Source of the DNA: Streptosporangium sp040640155
GTDB taxonomy: Bacteria > Actinomycetota > Actinomycetes > Streptosporangiales > Streptosporangiaceae
DNA: 64,000 bases
Reading direction: 5' to 3'
Assembly (NCBI RefSeq): GCF_040640155.1
Contig: NZ_JBFABE010000007.1
Coordinates: 62,001 to 126,000 of the forward strand
Positions 7,312-15,900 of the stretch are shown in pieces. Position 1 is the first letter of the stretch; every line of letters starts with the position of its first letter. The position numbers and the translations under genes were made by a program. Below the pieces are notes generated by a model. It was not told the DNA's origin, searched no databases, and was given only the letters and a program-made list of their open reading frames with translations.

Positions 7312-9273
7312 ATGGAAGTCCTCGTCGCTGTCATCGCTTTCGCCGGTGCATTGCTCGCAGCCATCGCCACCGGTGCCCTCGTCAGCCGTCTGCGTGGTGA
7401 GCCCAAGGGCTGGCTGATCGCCTGGAGCATCACGACGGCGTCCCTGTCCGTTTCACTCGCAGTAATCGCCACCGGTCACCTGATCGGTTTTGGACCAGGC
7501 ACGTTCCGCATTTACCAACTGACCGGATCCATGCTGGCCCCGCTCTGGCTGGCCGTGGGGGTCATCCAGCTCCTGGCCCGCAAGAGCACGGCCCGCTTCG
7601 CCTCGTGGCTGCTGGGGATCGCCCTCACCGTCATCGCCGCGGTGATCCTGGCGATCGACCCGATCCTGCTGGAGAAGGACTTCGCCAAGACCCTCCCGCC
7701 GGGGGGCACGCACTGGGGCCTGTTCGCGACGTCCCTGCTCCTGGCGGTGCACGTGATCGTCGCGGTCGTGCTGCTGGGCGGGACGGTGCTCGCCGCCCTC
7801 CGCAACCGGGGCGGCGACGACTACGACGCCGACAACCTGCACGCGCTCCTGGTGCTCGGTCCCACCGGCCTCGCCCTCGTCGGTGCCGTCAGCTTCGCGG
7901 TGCCCGGCATGTTCACCGTGCTCCTGTTCCTCGTCACGGCCGCGGCGGTCTGGTACGTCCTGCTCCGCCCGCTCGCGCCCTACGAGGACGAGGACGAGGA
8001 CGCGGCGGACGACGACTGGGAGAACCGGCCGCCGACGCTCAGGCCCCCGGAGCGCGAGCCTCGCGACGTGCAGGTCGCGGGCCGCCGGATCACCCCCGAG
8101 GAGGCGCCCCGCGCGGTGGCGGCCGAGGAGGTGCCCCGGCGCTCCGGCCTCGGCGACCTGGTGGCCGAGTACCGCGCGGGCGAGCAGGACGTGGACTACG
8201 CGGCCCGCATGCGGCAGCAGCAACCCGCCCCGGCCGACGACCCGTTCGGCGGGCCCGCCACCGGAATGTTCATGGCGGGCGAGTACGGCATGCCGCTCCC
8301 CGGCCGGCCGCCCGGCGGGGATCCCGGCAGGCGCGGTGGCGACCACGGCGCGCAGCCGCCGGTGACCGGCCAGTTCGGCATGCCCCCGGCGGGCCCCTCG
8401 ACCGGCGAGTACGACATCCCGGCCAACGAGTTCGGCAGGCACGGCGCTCCCGGCTCCAGGTCCTCCGCTCCCGGCAGGTCGCCGGGACCGGCGACCGGGG
8501 AGTTCGGCCGGCCGGTGGGCACGGGAGAGTTCGGCATGCCGCCCGGCCCCGGTGCGGGCGGCCCCGGCACCGGTGAGTTCGGCCGCCCGGCGGGTTCCGG
8601 AGAGTTCGGCATGCCGCCCGGCCCCGGGACAGGGGAGTTCGGCCGCCCGGCGGCCCCCGGTGACTTCGGCAGGCCGGCCGGTCCCGGGACAGGGGAGTTC
8701 GGCGGGGCGGGCAGCCTGCGGCCCATGCCCGCCGAGCAGGCGTTCGGCGGCGCGCCCGCCCAGGGACCGGGGCTCGGCGGTCCCGCCGGCCACGACCGGA
8801 GCGGTTCCCGCGGGCCGGGGTCCCCGGCCGGTGCCCCGCCGTCGGCGGGTGCCCGGTATCCGGGGACGACAGGGCCGGGCGGTGGCCTGCCGGGCGGTGG
8901 CCTGCCGGGCGGCGGGCTGCCGGGTGGTCCCGGCCGTCCCTCGCCGGGCATCTTCGGGATGCTGACCGTCTTCACCCTGCTCGACGGCACCGGCGAGAGG
9001 TTCGACCGGCTGGCCGAGGAGACCGTGGAGGCGGTCCGCGGCTCCGAGCCGGACACGCTCGTCTACTCCTGCCACTCGGTGAAGTCGGCGCCGCTCCAGC
9101 GCATCGTCTACGAGCTCTACCGGGACGAGGTCGCCTACAGCGAGCACCAGCGACGGCCGCACACCGAGCGCTTCGTCACCGAACGCCAGTCCATGGTGCT
9201 CGCCACGAATGTGATCGAGCTCACCCTGAACGCCGCCAAGGTGATGCCGCTCCCCACGGCCTTCGGGCCGTGA
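7312..9273 (+). CDS. Polytopic membrane protein with Pro/Gly repeats and C-terminal ABM-like domain
   Basis: A 653-residue protein in three parts. Residues 1-230 form about seven hydrophobic helices. Residues 230-545 are a disordered, acidic then Pro/Gly-rich linker with around ten [TS]GEFGxP-type repeats and a run of LPGGG units. Residues 546-653 resemble an antibiotic-biosynthesis-monooxygenase (ABM) domain: VFTLLDGTGERFDRLAEE, then LVYSCHSVKSAPLQRIVYEL and a HTERFV segment. ABM domains are small ferredoxin-like folds that oxidise quinols or degrade haem. The ATG at 7312 follows GGAGA and is preferred over 7288. It is divergent from bldN. Function is unknown; membrane-tethered quinol or stress chemistry is speculation. 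Confidence 0.75.
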   Translation: MEVLVAVIAFAGALLAAIATGALVSRLRGEPKGWLIAWSITTASLSVSLAVIATGHLIGFGPGTFRIYQLTGSMLAPLWLAVGVIQLLARKSTARFASWLLGIALTVIAAVILAIDPILLEKDFAKTLPPGGTHWGLFATSLLLAVHVIVAVVLLGGTVLAALRNRGGDDYDADNLHALLVLGPTGLALVGAVSFAVPGMFTVLLFLVTAAAVWYVLLRPLAPYEDEDEDAADDDWENRPPTLRPPEREPRDVQVAGRRITPEEAPRAVAAEEVPRRSGLGDLVAEYRAGEQDVDYAARMRQQQPAPADDPFGGPATGMFMAGEYGMPLPGRPPGGDPGRRGGDHGAQPPVTGQFGMPPAGPSTGEYDIPANEFGRHGAPGSRSSAPGRSPGPATGEFGRPVGTGEFGMPPGPGAGGPGTGEFGRPAGSGEFGMPPGPGTGEFGRPAAPGDFGRPAGPGTGEFGGAGSLRPMPAEQAFGGAPAQGPGLGGPAGHDRSGSRGPGSPAGAPPSAGARYPGTTGPGGGLPGGGLPGGGLPGGPGRPSPGIFGMLTVFTLLDGTGERFDRLAEETVEAVRGSEPDTLVYSCHSVKSAPLQRIVYELYRDEVAYSEHQRRPHTERFVTERQSMVLATNVIELTLNAAKVMPLPTAFGP

Positions 9274-9274
9274 C

Positions 9275-9310
9275 CGGGTGCGCGGGCCCGTGCCCGTGCC
9301 CGCGCACCCG
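9275..9310. terminator. Bidirectional hairpin between convergent genes
   Basis: A 13-bp perfect stem (CGGGTGCGCGGGC at 9275-9287 with its complement at 9298-9310) and a 10-nt loop lies right after the stop of the membrane/ABM gene. No T-run follows, as is common for actinomycete terminators. It separates that gene from the convergent glutaredoxin gene. Confidence 0.65.
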
Positions 9311-9409
9311 GCCGCCGCGGCGGCCTCCGTGCCGCGACCAGGACCACGGCCGCGACCAGGACCACGGTCTCGATCGCGGCCGGGACCGGGACCGGGGTCG
9401 CGGTCCCGG

Positions 9410-9658
9410 TCAGGCGCCGAGCGCGGCGCGCAGGCGGTTCTCGTCGACGCGCCAGAAGTCGTGCTGGACGCCGTCGACGAGGGTGACCGGGATCATCTCC
9501 CAGTAACGGGCCTGATCCTCTTCCGATGCCGTGATGTCGCGTTCCTCCCAGGGGACGCCGAGTTCCGCGGCGACCCTCTCGATCACCGCCCGCGCGTCGT
9601 CGCACAGGTGGCAGCCGGGTTTGCCGAGCAGGGTGATGCGATGGTCTCGCGGTGACAT
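9410..9658 (-). CDS. Glutaredoxin-family (thioredoxin-fold) protein
   Basis: An 82-residue thioredoxin-fold protein with the redox motif KPGCHLCDDA near the N-terminus and a conserved cis-Pro region MIPVTLVDG. It probably reduces disulfides or mixed thiols in the cytoplasm. The ATG at 9658 places the first beta strand (HRITLLGKPG) right at the start; the open frame upstream to 9790 reads a low-complexity RP-rich stretch and is not convincing. It is divergent from rex, and a thiol-redox protein beside a redox sensor is a common actinomycete neighbourhood. Confidence 0.87.
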   Translation of the reverse strand: MSPRDHRITLLGKPGCHLCDDARAVIERVAAELGVPWEERDITASEEDQARYWEMIPVTLVDGVQHDFWRVDENRLRAALGA

Positions 9659-9782
9659 GACCGCCACCGTAGCCGAGCGGGAGCAGGGCGCGCGGGGCCG
9701 GGCGGGAGGGCGGGGGAGGGGCCGGGGAAGGGGCCGGTCGAGGGACCGACCCCGGGCATGACCAAGATTGTGAACACTGACT

Positions 9783-9800
9783 TTGTGCATCGGTTCACAA
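9783..9800. promoter_or_regulatory. Rex operator overlapping the rex-hem promoter
   Basis: The 18-bp site TTGTGCATCGGTTCACAA fits the Rex operator consensus TTGTGAA-N4-TTCACAA with one mismatch (C for A at position 6). Its left arm doubles as a -35 (TTGTGC, 9783-9788), and 18 nt later comes a -10, TAACCT (9807-9812). Rex bound here would block its own promoter. An extra TTGTGAA half-site lies at 9768-9774. Confidence 0.85.
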
Positions 9801-9820
9801 AAGGACTAACCTGAATGACA

Positions 9821-9892
9821 GTGGCCTCACCTCGTCATCCGTCGCGTCCGGGCCGCGCCGGCCGCCTGTCCCCCTGGAGCTCCGGCACGTGA
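9821..9892 (+). CDS. Possible leaderless upstream ORF coupled to rex
   Basis: A 23-codon frame begins with GTG at 9821, 8 nt after the -10 TAACCT, so the mRNA could start at this codon. It ends with a TGA at 9890-9892 that overlaps the GTG start of rex as GTGA. The peptide is basic (it contains SPRHPSRPGRAGR). If translated it would couple to rex translation. Short open frames are frequent at this GC content, so this is a hypothesis. Confidence 0.25.
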   Translation: MASPRHPSRPGRAGRLSPWSSGT

Positions 9893-10596
9893 TCCGCCGT
9901 ATGTCCCAAGCCCGCGAACGCGGCATACCCGAGGCGACCGTCGCCCGGCTGCCGCTCTATCTGCGCGCGCTGAACGGCATGGCCGAGCGTGGTCTGGCGA
10001 CCGTGAGCTCGGAGGACCTGGCCGTCGCGGCGGGCGTCAACTCCGCCAAGCTCCGCAAGGACCTCTCCCACCTGGGCTCGTACGGCACCCGCGGCGTCGG
10101 CTACGACGTCGAGTACCTGATCTACCAGATCAGCCGGGAGCTGGGTCTCACCCAGGACTGGGCGATCGCGATCGTCGGGGTGGGAAACCTCGGCCGCGCG
10201 CTGGCCAACTACGGCGGGTTCGTCTCCCGCGGGTTCAGGATCGCGGCGCTCCTCGACGCCGACCCCGAGGTGGTGGGCGACCACATCGCGGGGTTGAATG
10301 TGGAGCACATCGACGAGCTGGAGGCCGTGATACGACGGCGGGGAGTGTCGATCGTGGTGCTCGCGACGCCGGCCGTGGCGGCCCAGCAGGTGGCCGACCG
10401 GGTCGTCGCCGCGGGGGTCACCAGCATCCTGAACTTCGCCCCCGTCGTACTTTCCGTGCCTGATGGCGTCGATATCCGTAAAGTCGACCTATCTATCGAA
10501 CTGCAGATCCTGGCGTTCCACGAGCAACGCAAGACGGATCGGATGACGGGGGGGCCCGCGATGGCCGAGGAGTGGCCCGAGGCGGTGGACCTGTGA
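9889..10596 (+). CDS. rex: Redox-sensing transcriptional repressor Rex
   Basis: A 235-residue protein. The N-terminal winged helix (IPEATVARLPLYLRALNGMA and the AGVNSAKLRKDLSHLGSYG recognition region) is followed by a Rossmann domain with VGVGNLGRALANYGGF and ends with the helix region VDLSIELQILAFHEQRK. Rex senses the NADH/NAD+ ratio and leaves DNA when NADH is high. In streptomycetes it represses its own operon, hem genes, nuo and cyd. A near-consensus Rex site lies at its promoter, and a perfect one lies 20 kb away before the menJ-like/nuo operon. The GTG at 9889 is the probable start; ATG 9901 is possible. Confidence 0.95.
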   Translation: MIRRMSQARERGIPEATVARLPLYLRALNGMAERGLATVSSEDLAVAAGVNSAKLRKDLSHLGSYGTRGVGYDVEYLIYQISRELGLTQDWAIAIVGVGNLGRALANYGGFVSRGFRIAALLDADPEVVGDHIAGLNVEHIDELEAVIRRRGVSIVVLATPAVAAQQVADRVVAAGVTSILNFAPVVLSVPDGVDIRKVDLSIELQILAFHEQRKTDRMTGGPAMAEEWPEAVDL

Positions 10597-10696
10597 CGGG
10601 GAACCCGAGAGGACAACGCGCAGGAGCCCGCGGCGACCGTGCCCGCGCACCGCGCGGGACGGATCACCTCCTCCCCGCCGGGACCGGGGAGGGCCG

Positions 10697-12031
10697 ATGA
10701 GCGTCCTCGTCGTCGGCCTGAGCCACCGGACGGCGCCGGTGGCCCTGCTGGAGCGGGTCTCGGTCTCCGGTGACTCGCTGGTCAAGCTGCTCCGGGACGT
10801 CCAGCAGGACGCCCACGTCGCCGAGGTCATGGTCGTCTCGACCTGCAACAGGGTCGAGGTCTACGCCGATGTCGACCGGTTCCACGCCGCCGTGACCTCG
10901 ATCTCCCGGCTGCTCGGCACCCACTCCGGCGTCCCGGTGGAGCAGCTCGCCTCCCACCTGTACGTGCACTACGAGGACCGCGCGGTCGAGCACCTGTTCT
11001 CGGTGGGGGCAGGGCTGGACTCGATGGTCGTGGGCGAGGGGCAGATCCTCGGCCAGGTGCGCGCGGCCCTCAGGCTGGCCCAGCAGGAGGGCACGCTCGG
11101 CCCGACGCTCAACGAGCTCGTCCAGCAGTCGCTGCGGGTGGGCAAGCGCTCCCACACCGAGACCGGTATCGACCGGGCCGGCGCCTCCCTGGTCGGCGTG
11201 GGGCTCACCCTGGCCGAGCGCGTCCTCGGCCCCCTGCCGGGGCGGCGGGCCCTGGTGGTCGGCGCCGGCTCGATGAGCGCCCTGTCGGCCGCGACCCTCC
11301 AGCGGGCCGGCGTGAGCGACATCGTGGTGGTCAACCGGACCCACGAGCGCGCGGTGCGGCTGGCCCAGACGGTCGGGGGCCGGGCGGCGGTGTTCGGCGA
11401 CCTGGCGGCGGAGCTGGCCGGGGCCGACCTGGTCGTCTCCTGCACCGGTGCCACCGACGTGGTCGTCACCGCCGACATGGTGACCCCCCGGGAGATGTTC
11501 CTGCTCGACCTGGCCCTGCCGCACGACATCGACCCCGCGGTCCGGCGGCTGCCCGGGGTGACCCTGGTCGACCTGGAGACCATGCAGGAGGGCGAGGCCG
11601 AGACCGGCGACGACGGCCGGGCCGAGGCGGTCGCCGCGGTGCGCGCCATCGTCACCGAGGAGGTCGACGCCTACCTCTCGGCGGAGCGGGCCGCGCGCGT
11701 CACGCCGACCGTGGTCGCGCTGCGCAGCAAGGCGGCCCGGGTGGTCGAGGCCGAGCTCGAACGGCTCGTCTCACGGGTCCCCGAGCTCGACGGACGCGTC
11801 AGGGACGAGGTCGCCCAGACCGTCAGGCGGGTGGTCGACAAGCTCCTCCACGAGCCCACCGTGCGTGTCAAGCGGCTGGCCGAGTCCCCCGCGGGTGATC
11901 ATTATGCGGAGGCGCTGCGAGAACTGTTCAATCTTGACCCGAAGGTGCCCGAAGCGGTGCGGCGTATCGAGACGATGGACGTCGAGCCGGGTAGGAACAC
12001 CGAGCCGAGCAAGAAGGAGGCAGGCCTGTGA
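10697..12031 (+). CDS. hemA: Glutamyl-tRNA reductase
   Basis: A 444-residue enzyme that reduces glutamyl-tRNA(Glu) to glutamate-1-semialdehyde with NADPH, the first committed step of the C5 tetrapyrrole route. The N-terminus reads VVGLSHRTAPVALLERV; Cys50 in VSTCNRVEVY is the thioester nucleophile. A Rossmann domain follows (LVVGAGSMSALSAATL), then the C-terminal dimerisation helix. It lies 100 nt after rex, with which it is probably transcribed, and its last 4 nt overlap hemC. Length and motifs are normal for actinobacterial HemA. Confidence 0.97.
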   Translation: MSVLVVGLSHRTAPVALLERVSVSGDSLVKLLRDVQQDAHVAEVMVVSTCNRVEVYADVDRFHAAVTSISRLLGTHSGVPVEQLASHLYVHYEDRAVEHLFSVGAGLDSMVVGEGQILGQVRAALRLAQQEGTLGPTLNELVQQSLRVGKRSHTETGIDRAGASLVGVGLTLAERVLGPLPGRRALVVGAGSMSALSAATLQRAGVSDIVVVNRTHERAVRLAQTVGGRAAVFGDLAAELAGADLVVSCTGATDVVVTADMVTPREMFLLDLALPHDIDPAVRRLPGVTLVDLETMQEGEAETGDDGRAEAVAAVRAIVTEEVDAYLSAERAARVTPTVVALRSKAARVVEAELERLVSRVPELDGRVRDEVAQTVRRVVDKLLHEPTVRVKRLAESPAGDHYAEALRELFNLDPKVPEAVRRIETMDVEPGRNTEPSKKEAGL

Positions 12032-12948
12032 GCAGCGTTTCCCCTCCGCTCCGGCTGGGAACGAGGCGGAGCGTCCTGGCGACCACGCAGTCGGGGACGG
12101 TCGCCACCCGCCTGACCGAGCTGACCGGCCGCACCGTCGAGCTCGTGGGCGTCACCACCTTCGGCGACGTGACCAGGGCCGACCTCACGCAGCTCGGCGG
12201 CACGGGCGTCTTCGTCAGCGCGCTGCGCGACAAGCTGATCGAGGGGACGATCGACTTCGCGGTGCACTCCCTCAAGGACCTGCCCACCACACCCGACCCG
12301 CGCGTGGTCATCGCGGCGATCCCGCCGCGCGAGGACCCCAGGGACGCCCTGGTGAGCGTCGCCAAGCTGGCCGACATGCCGCCCGGCGCGAGGATCGGCA
12401 CGGGCTCCCCCCGGAGGATGGCCCAGCTCCGGATGCTCCGCCCCGACCTCGACTACGTGCCCATCCGCGGCAACGCCGACACCCGGATCGGCAAGGTCAC
12501 CTCGGGCGAGCTGGACGGCGTCGTGCTCGCCGCCGCCGGGCTCGGAAGGCTGGGCCGCGAGGCCGAGATCTCGCAGATCTTCGAGGTCACCGAGATGCTG
12601 CCCGCCCCCGGGCAGGGAGCGCTGGCCGTGGAGTGCCGCGCCGACCGCGCCGACCTCGTCGACCTGCTGGGCGTGCTCGACGACGCGCCCACCCGCGCCG
12701 CGGTCACCGCCGAGCGCGCCGTGCTGGGCGCCCTGGAGGCGGGGTGCGCCGCCCCGGTGGGCGCGTACTCGGCCTGGCGTGGGCACGACCTGATCCTGAC
12801 CGCCGCCGTCGTCGCCGTCGACGGCGGGCGAGCGGTACGCAAGTCCGCCGCCGGTGGCTCTTCCGCGCCCATGGATCTCGGCCGCGACCTCGCGGCCGAG
12901 ATGATCGCGGAAGGGGCCGGCACGTTGATAGGGGAGCAGGCACATTGA
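12028..12948 (+). CDS. hemC: Porphobilinogen deaminase (hydroxymethylbilane synthase)
   Basis: A 306-residue enzyme that joins four porphobilinogens into hydroxymethylbilane. It shows LGTRRSVLATTQ at the start, the substrate-binding DFAVHSLKDLP segment, the IGTGSPRRMAQL loop, and Cys240 in LEAGCAAPVGAYS, which carries the dipyrromethane cofactor. The GTG start overlaps the hemA stop as GTGA, and its own stop overlaps the TTG start of the next gene, so hemA-hemC-hemD are translationally coupled. Confidence 0.97.
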   Translation: MSSVSPPLRLGTRRSVLATTQSGTVATRLTELTGRTVELVGVTTFGDVTRADLTQLGGTGVFVSALRDKLIEGTIDFAVHSLKDLPTTPDPRVVIAAIPPREDPRDALVSVAKLADMPPGARIGTGSPRRMAQLRMLRPDLDYVPIRGNADTRIGKVTSGELDGVVLAAAGLGRLGREAEISQIFEVTEMLPAPGQGALAVECRADRADLVDLLGVLDDAPTRAAVTAERAVLGALEAGCAAPVGAYSAWRGHDLILTAAVVAVDGGRAVRKSAAGGSSAPMDLGRDLAAEMIAEGAGTLIGEQAH

Positions 12949-14525
12949 GCTCCGGAAGCACCACCTTCGAGCACCCGTCCGGGTTCGTCGCCTTCGTCGG
13001 CGCGGGGCCCGGTGACGAGGGCCTGCTCACGCTCCGCGGCGCCGACCTGCTCTCCCGGGCCGACGTCGTCATTCTCGACCAGGAGACGTACGGGCCGCTG
13101 TTGCGCCACTGCCGCGAGAACGTCGAGATCGTCGGCACGGCCGACGACGGCGCCGTCTCGCTGAAGGTCGTCAAGACGGCCAAGGGCGGCAGCGTCGTCG
13201 TGCGCCTGTGCGCCGGCGACCCGATGTTCTTCTCCTCGATCACCGAGGAGGTCGCGGCCTGCGTCAAGGCGGAGGTGGACTTCGAGATCGTGCCCGGCGT
13301 GCCGCCCGCGACGGCGGTGCTCACCTACGCCGGGATCCCCGCCGCGGTGTCGGTGCCCGAGTTCCGGGTGGTGGACGCGGCCCAGATCGACGACTGGTCG
13401 GCGTACGCGGGCGGGGCCGGCACCCTGGTGATCTACAACGGCGTCGCCGAGGCCGCGGCGATCGGCAAGGCGCTGATCGCCGCGGGCCGCCGCGACTCGA
13501 CGCCGGTGGCGATCAGCGCCGCGGGCACCACGACCGAGCAGCACACCGTGGTGACCACGCTGGGCCGGATCGCGCCCGACCTCAAGCACGCCGGGATGGC
13601 CGAGCCCGCCCTGATCGTGGTCGGCGAGGCCGTCGGCATGCGCGACCGCCTGTCGTGGTTCGAGACCAAGCCGCTGTTCGGCTGGCGGGTGCTCGTCCCC
13701 AGGACCAAGGAGCAGTCGGCCGACCTGGTCGAGCAGCTGCGCTCCTACGGCGCGGTGCCCGAGGAGGTCCCCACGATCTCCGTGGAGCCGCCCCGCACCC
13801 CGCAGCAGATGGACCGCGCGATCAAGGGCCTGGTCACCGGGCGCTACGAGTGGGTGGCCTTCACCAGCGCGAACGCGGTCAAGGCGGTGCGCGAGAAGTT
13901 CGAGGAGTACGGCCTGGACGCCCGCGCGTTCGCCGGCCTCAAGGTCGCGGCCGTGGGCGAGAGCACCGCCCGCGCGCTGGTGCGGTTCGGCGTCAAACCC
14001 GACCTGATGCCGTCGGGCGAGCAGTCCTCGGAGGGTCTGCTGGCCGAGTGGCCGCCGTACGACTCGATGCTCGACCCGATCAACCGGGTGCTGCTGCCGC
14101 GGGCCGACATCGCGACCGAGACGCTCGTGGCCGGGCTGACCGAGCTCGGCTGGGAGTGCGACGACGTGACCGCCTACCGGACGGTCCGGGCCGCGCCGCC
14201 GCCCGCCCCGACCCGTGAGGCGATCAAGGGCGGCGGGTTCGACGCGGTGCTCTTCACCTCCTCCAGCACCGTGCGCAACCTGGTGGGCATCGCGGGCAAG
14301 CCGCACAACGTCACGGTCATCGCGGTGATCGGCCCGCAGACCGCCAAGACGGCCGAGGAGTTCGGGCTGCGGGTGGACGTCATGGCCGAGAAGCCCTCGG
14401 CCTCCGCGCTCGCGACGGCGCTGGCGGCGTACGGCGCCGGCCAGCGGCAGGCCGCGGTCACCGCGGGCGACACCCCCCGCAGGCCCTCGCAGACCCGGCG
14501 GGGAGCCCGGCGCCGGGCGAAGTGA
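12945..14525 (+). CDS. hemD: Fused uroporphyrinogen-III methyltransferase / uroporphyrinogen-III synthase
   Basis: A 526-residue fusion. Residues 1-240 are a tetrapyrrole (SUMT/CobA-type) methylase: FVGAGPGDEGLLTLRGADLL, VVVRLCAGDPMFFSS and VPGVPPATAVLTYAGIP. Residues 245-510 are HemD: GWRVLVPRTKEQSADLVEQL, WVAFTSANAVKAVREKF and VAAVGESTARAL. HemD cyclises hydroxymethylbilane to uroporphyrinogen III; the methylase part would divert it toward sirohaem or cobalamin. This fusion is normal in actinobacteria. The TTG at 12945 overlaps the hemC stop and has GGGGAG 8 nt upstream, so I take it as the coupled start. The last 30 residues are basic and low complexity. Confidence 0.93.
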   Translation: MSSGSTTFEHPSGFVAFVGAGPGDEGLLTLRGADLLSRADVVILDQETYGPLLRHCRENVEIVGTADDGAVSLKVVKTAKGGSVVVRLCAGDPMFFSSITEEVAACVKAEVDFEIVPGVPPATAVLTYAGIPAAVSVPEFRVVDAAQIDDWSAYAGGAGTLVIYNGVAEAAAIGKALIAAGRRDSTPVAISAAGTTTEQHTVVTTLGRIAPDLKHAGMAEPALIVVGEAVGMRDRLSWFETKPLFGWRVLVPRTKEQSADLVEQLRSYGAVPEEVPTISVEPPRTPQQMDRAIKGLVTGRYEWVAFTSANAVKAVREKFEEYGLDARAFAGLKVAAVGESTARALVRFGVKPDLMPSGEQSSEGLLAEWPPYDSMLDPINRVLLPRADIATETLVAGLTELGWECDDVTAYRTVRAAPPPAPTREAIKGGGFDAVLFTSSSTVRNLVGIAGKPHNVTVIAVIGPQTAKTAEEFGLRVDVMAEKPSASALATALAAYGAGQRQAAVTAGDTPRRPSQTRRGARRRAK

Positions 14526-14659
14526 CCCCGGCCGCGACGGCCGCGACGTAGCCTGGAACGCGGCGGCCCCGGCACCCGGGCGGCGGGTGGCGGGCCGGAC
14601 CACACAGACGAGTTCCTCCGGCCGCGTTCCTCTACCGGCCGGAAAGAGGGGGAGACACC

Positions 14660-15646
14660 ATGACGGCCCAGTTCCCTGCCGCGCGTCCGCGCAGGCTCCG
14701 CCGCAGCGCGCCCGTGCGCCGGATGGTCGCCGGCACCCGCCTGCACCCGGCGGAGCTGGTGCTGCCGGTGTTCGTCAAGGAGGGCATCACCGAGCCGAAC
14801 CCGGTCGGCTCGATGCCCGGGGTGTTCCAGCACACCCGCGAGTCGCTGCGCAAGGCCGCCTGCGAGGCGGCCGAGGCCGGGGTGGGCGGCCTGATCCTGT
14901 TCGGCATCCCGGCGGTGAAGGACGCGCGCGGGTCGGCGGCCGACGACCCCGACGGCATCGTGCAGCTCGCCCTCGCCGACCTGGTCTCCGAGGTGGGCGA
15001 CGCGCTCGTCGTGATGGCCGACACCTGCCTGGACGAGTTCACCGACCACGGGCACTGCGGCATCCTGACCGACGGCGGCGAGGTCGACAACGACGCCACC
15101 CTGGAGCGCTACGCGGCCGCGGCCGTCGCCCAGGCGCGGGCCGGGGCGCAGGTCGTCGCGCCGAGCGGCATGATGGACGGGCAGGTCGCGGCCATCCGCG
15201 CCGCGCTGGACGGCGACGGCTTCGAGCAGATCCCGATCCTGGCCTACTCGGCCAAGTACGCCTCGGCGTTCTACGGCCCCTTCCGCGAGGCGGCCGAGTG
15301 CGCCCCGCGCTCCGGGGACCGCAACGCCTACCAGCAGGACGCGGCCGGGCCCGTCGGGGAGGCGCTGCGCGAGGTGCGGCTGGACCTCGCCGAGGGCGCC
15401 GACGCCGTCATGATCAAGCCCGCGCTGGCCTACCTCGACATCCTGCGCCAGGTGCGCGACGCCGTGGACGTGCCGGTGGCGGCGTACCAGGTCAGCGGCG
15501 AGTACGCGATGGTCGAGGCCGCCGCGGCGAACGGCTGGCTCGACCGGGACCGGGCGATCATGGAGTCGCTGGTGGCGATCCGCAGGGCCGGCGCCGACCT
15601 GATCCTCAGCTACTGGGCGACCGAGGTGGCCGCGAAGCTGCGCTGA
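14660..15646 (+). CDS. hemB: Delta-aminolevulinic acid dehydratase (porphobilinogen synthase)
   Basis: A 328-residue enzyme that condenses two 5-aminolevulinates into porphobilinogen. The two active-site lysines are visible: Lys199 in YSAKYASAFYGPFREA and the Schiff-base Lys253 in VMIKPALAYLD. The DTCLDEFTDHGHCG segment is the Cys-rich metal-binding form. A strong GAGGGGGAG ribosome site precedes the ATG. A TAGCCT hexamer near 14550 may give it its own promoter, about 130 nt after the hemD gene. Confidence 0.96.
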   Translation: MTAQFPAARPRRLRRSAPVRRMVAGTRLHPAELVLPVFVKEGITEPNPVGSMPGVFQHTRESLRKAACEAAEAGVGGLILFGIPAVKDARGSAADDPDGIVQLALADLVSEVGDALVVMADTCLDEFTDHGHCGILTDGGEVDNDATLERYAAAAVAQARAGAQVVAPSGMMDGQVAAIRAALDGDGFEQIPILAYSAKYASAFYGPFREAAECAPRSGDRNAYQQDAAGPVGEALREVRLDLAEGADAVMIKPALAYLDILRQVRDAVDVPVAAYQVSGEYAMVEAAAANGWLDRDRAIMESLVAIRRAGADLILSYWATEVAAKLR

Positions 15647-15820
15647 GCCGGTGGCGCGCACCCGGTCGCGGCAGGACCGCCGGTGGTGAGGTCGCGGCGA
15701 GGCCGGTGGCGCGTGCCCGGGAGCCGAGAACCGGAGGTTCGCCACCTGAGGAGGAAGCGTGTGCGTTAGAGTGCGATGACCGGTGCGGATGTGTCCCAGG
15801 TGGCGTAGACCCTGGGCGGT

Positions 15821-15849
15821 TTGACGTTCCCCACTGACCAGAGTGTGGA
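15821..15849 (+). promoter_or_regulatory. Possible promoter before the prim-pol gene
   Basis: TTGACG at 15821-15826 is a good -35; 17 nt downstream lies a weak -10 (TGTGGA, 15844-15849). The prim-pol ATG at 15901 follows with a GGAGGA site. The rest of 15647-15900 has no gene I can support. Confidence 0.35.
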
Positions 15850-15900
15850 CAGGTCCTCGCATCCGGACGGCACGCGGGATGCGGGACGACGGAGGACGCG

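Noticed and set aside
9768..9774. A second full Rex operator before rex
   Set aside because: Only one TTGTGAA half-site is present; the second arm is missing at the required distance.
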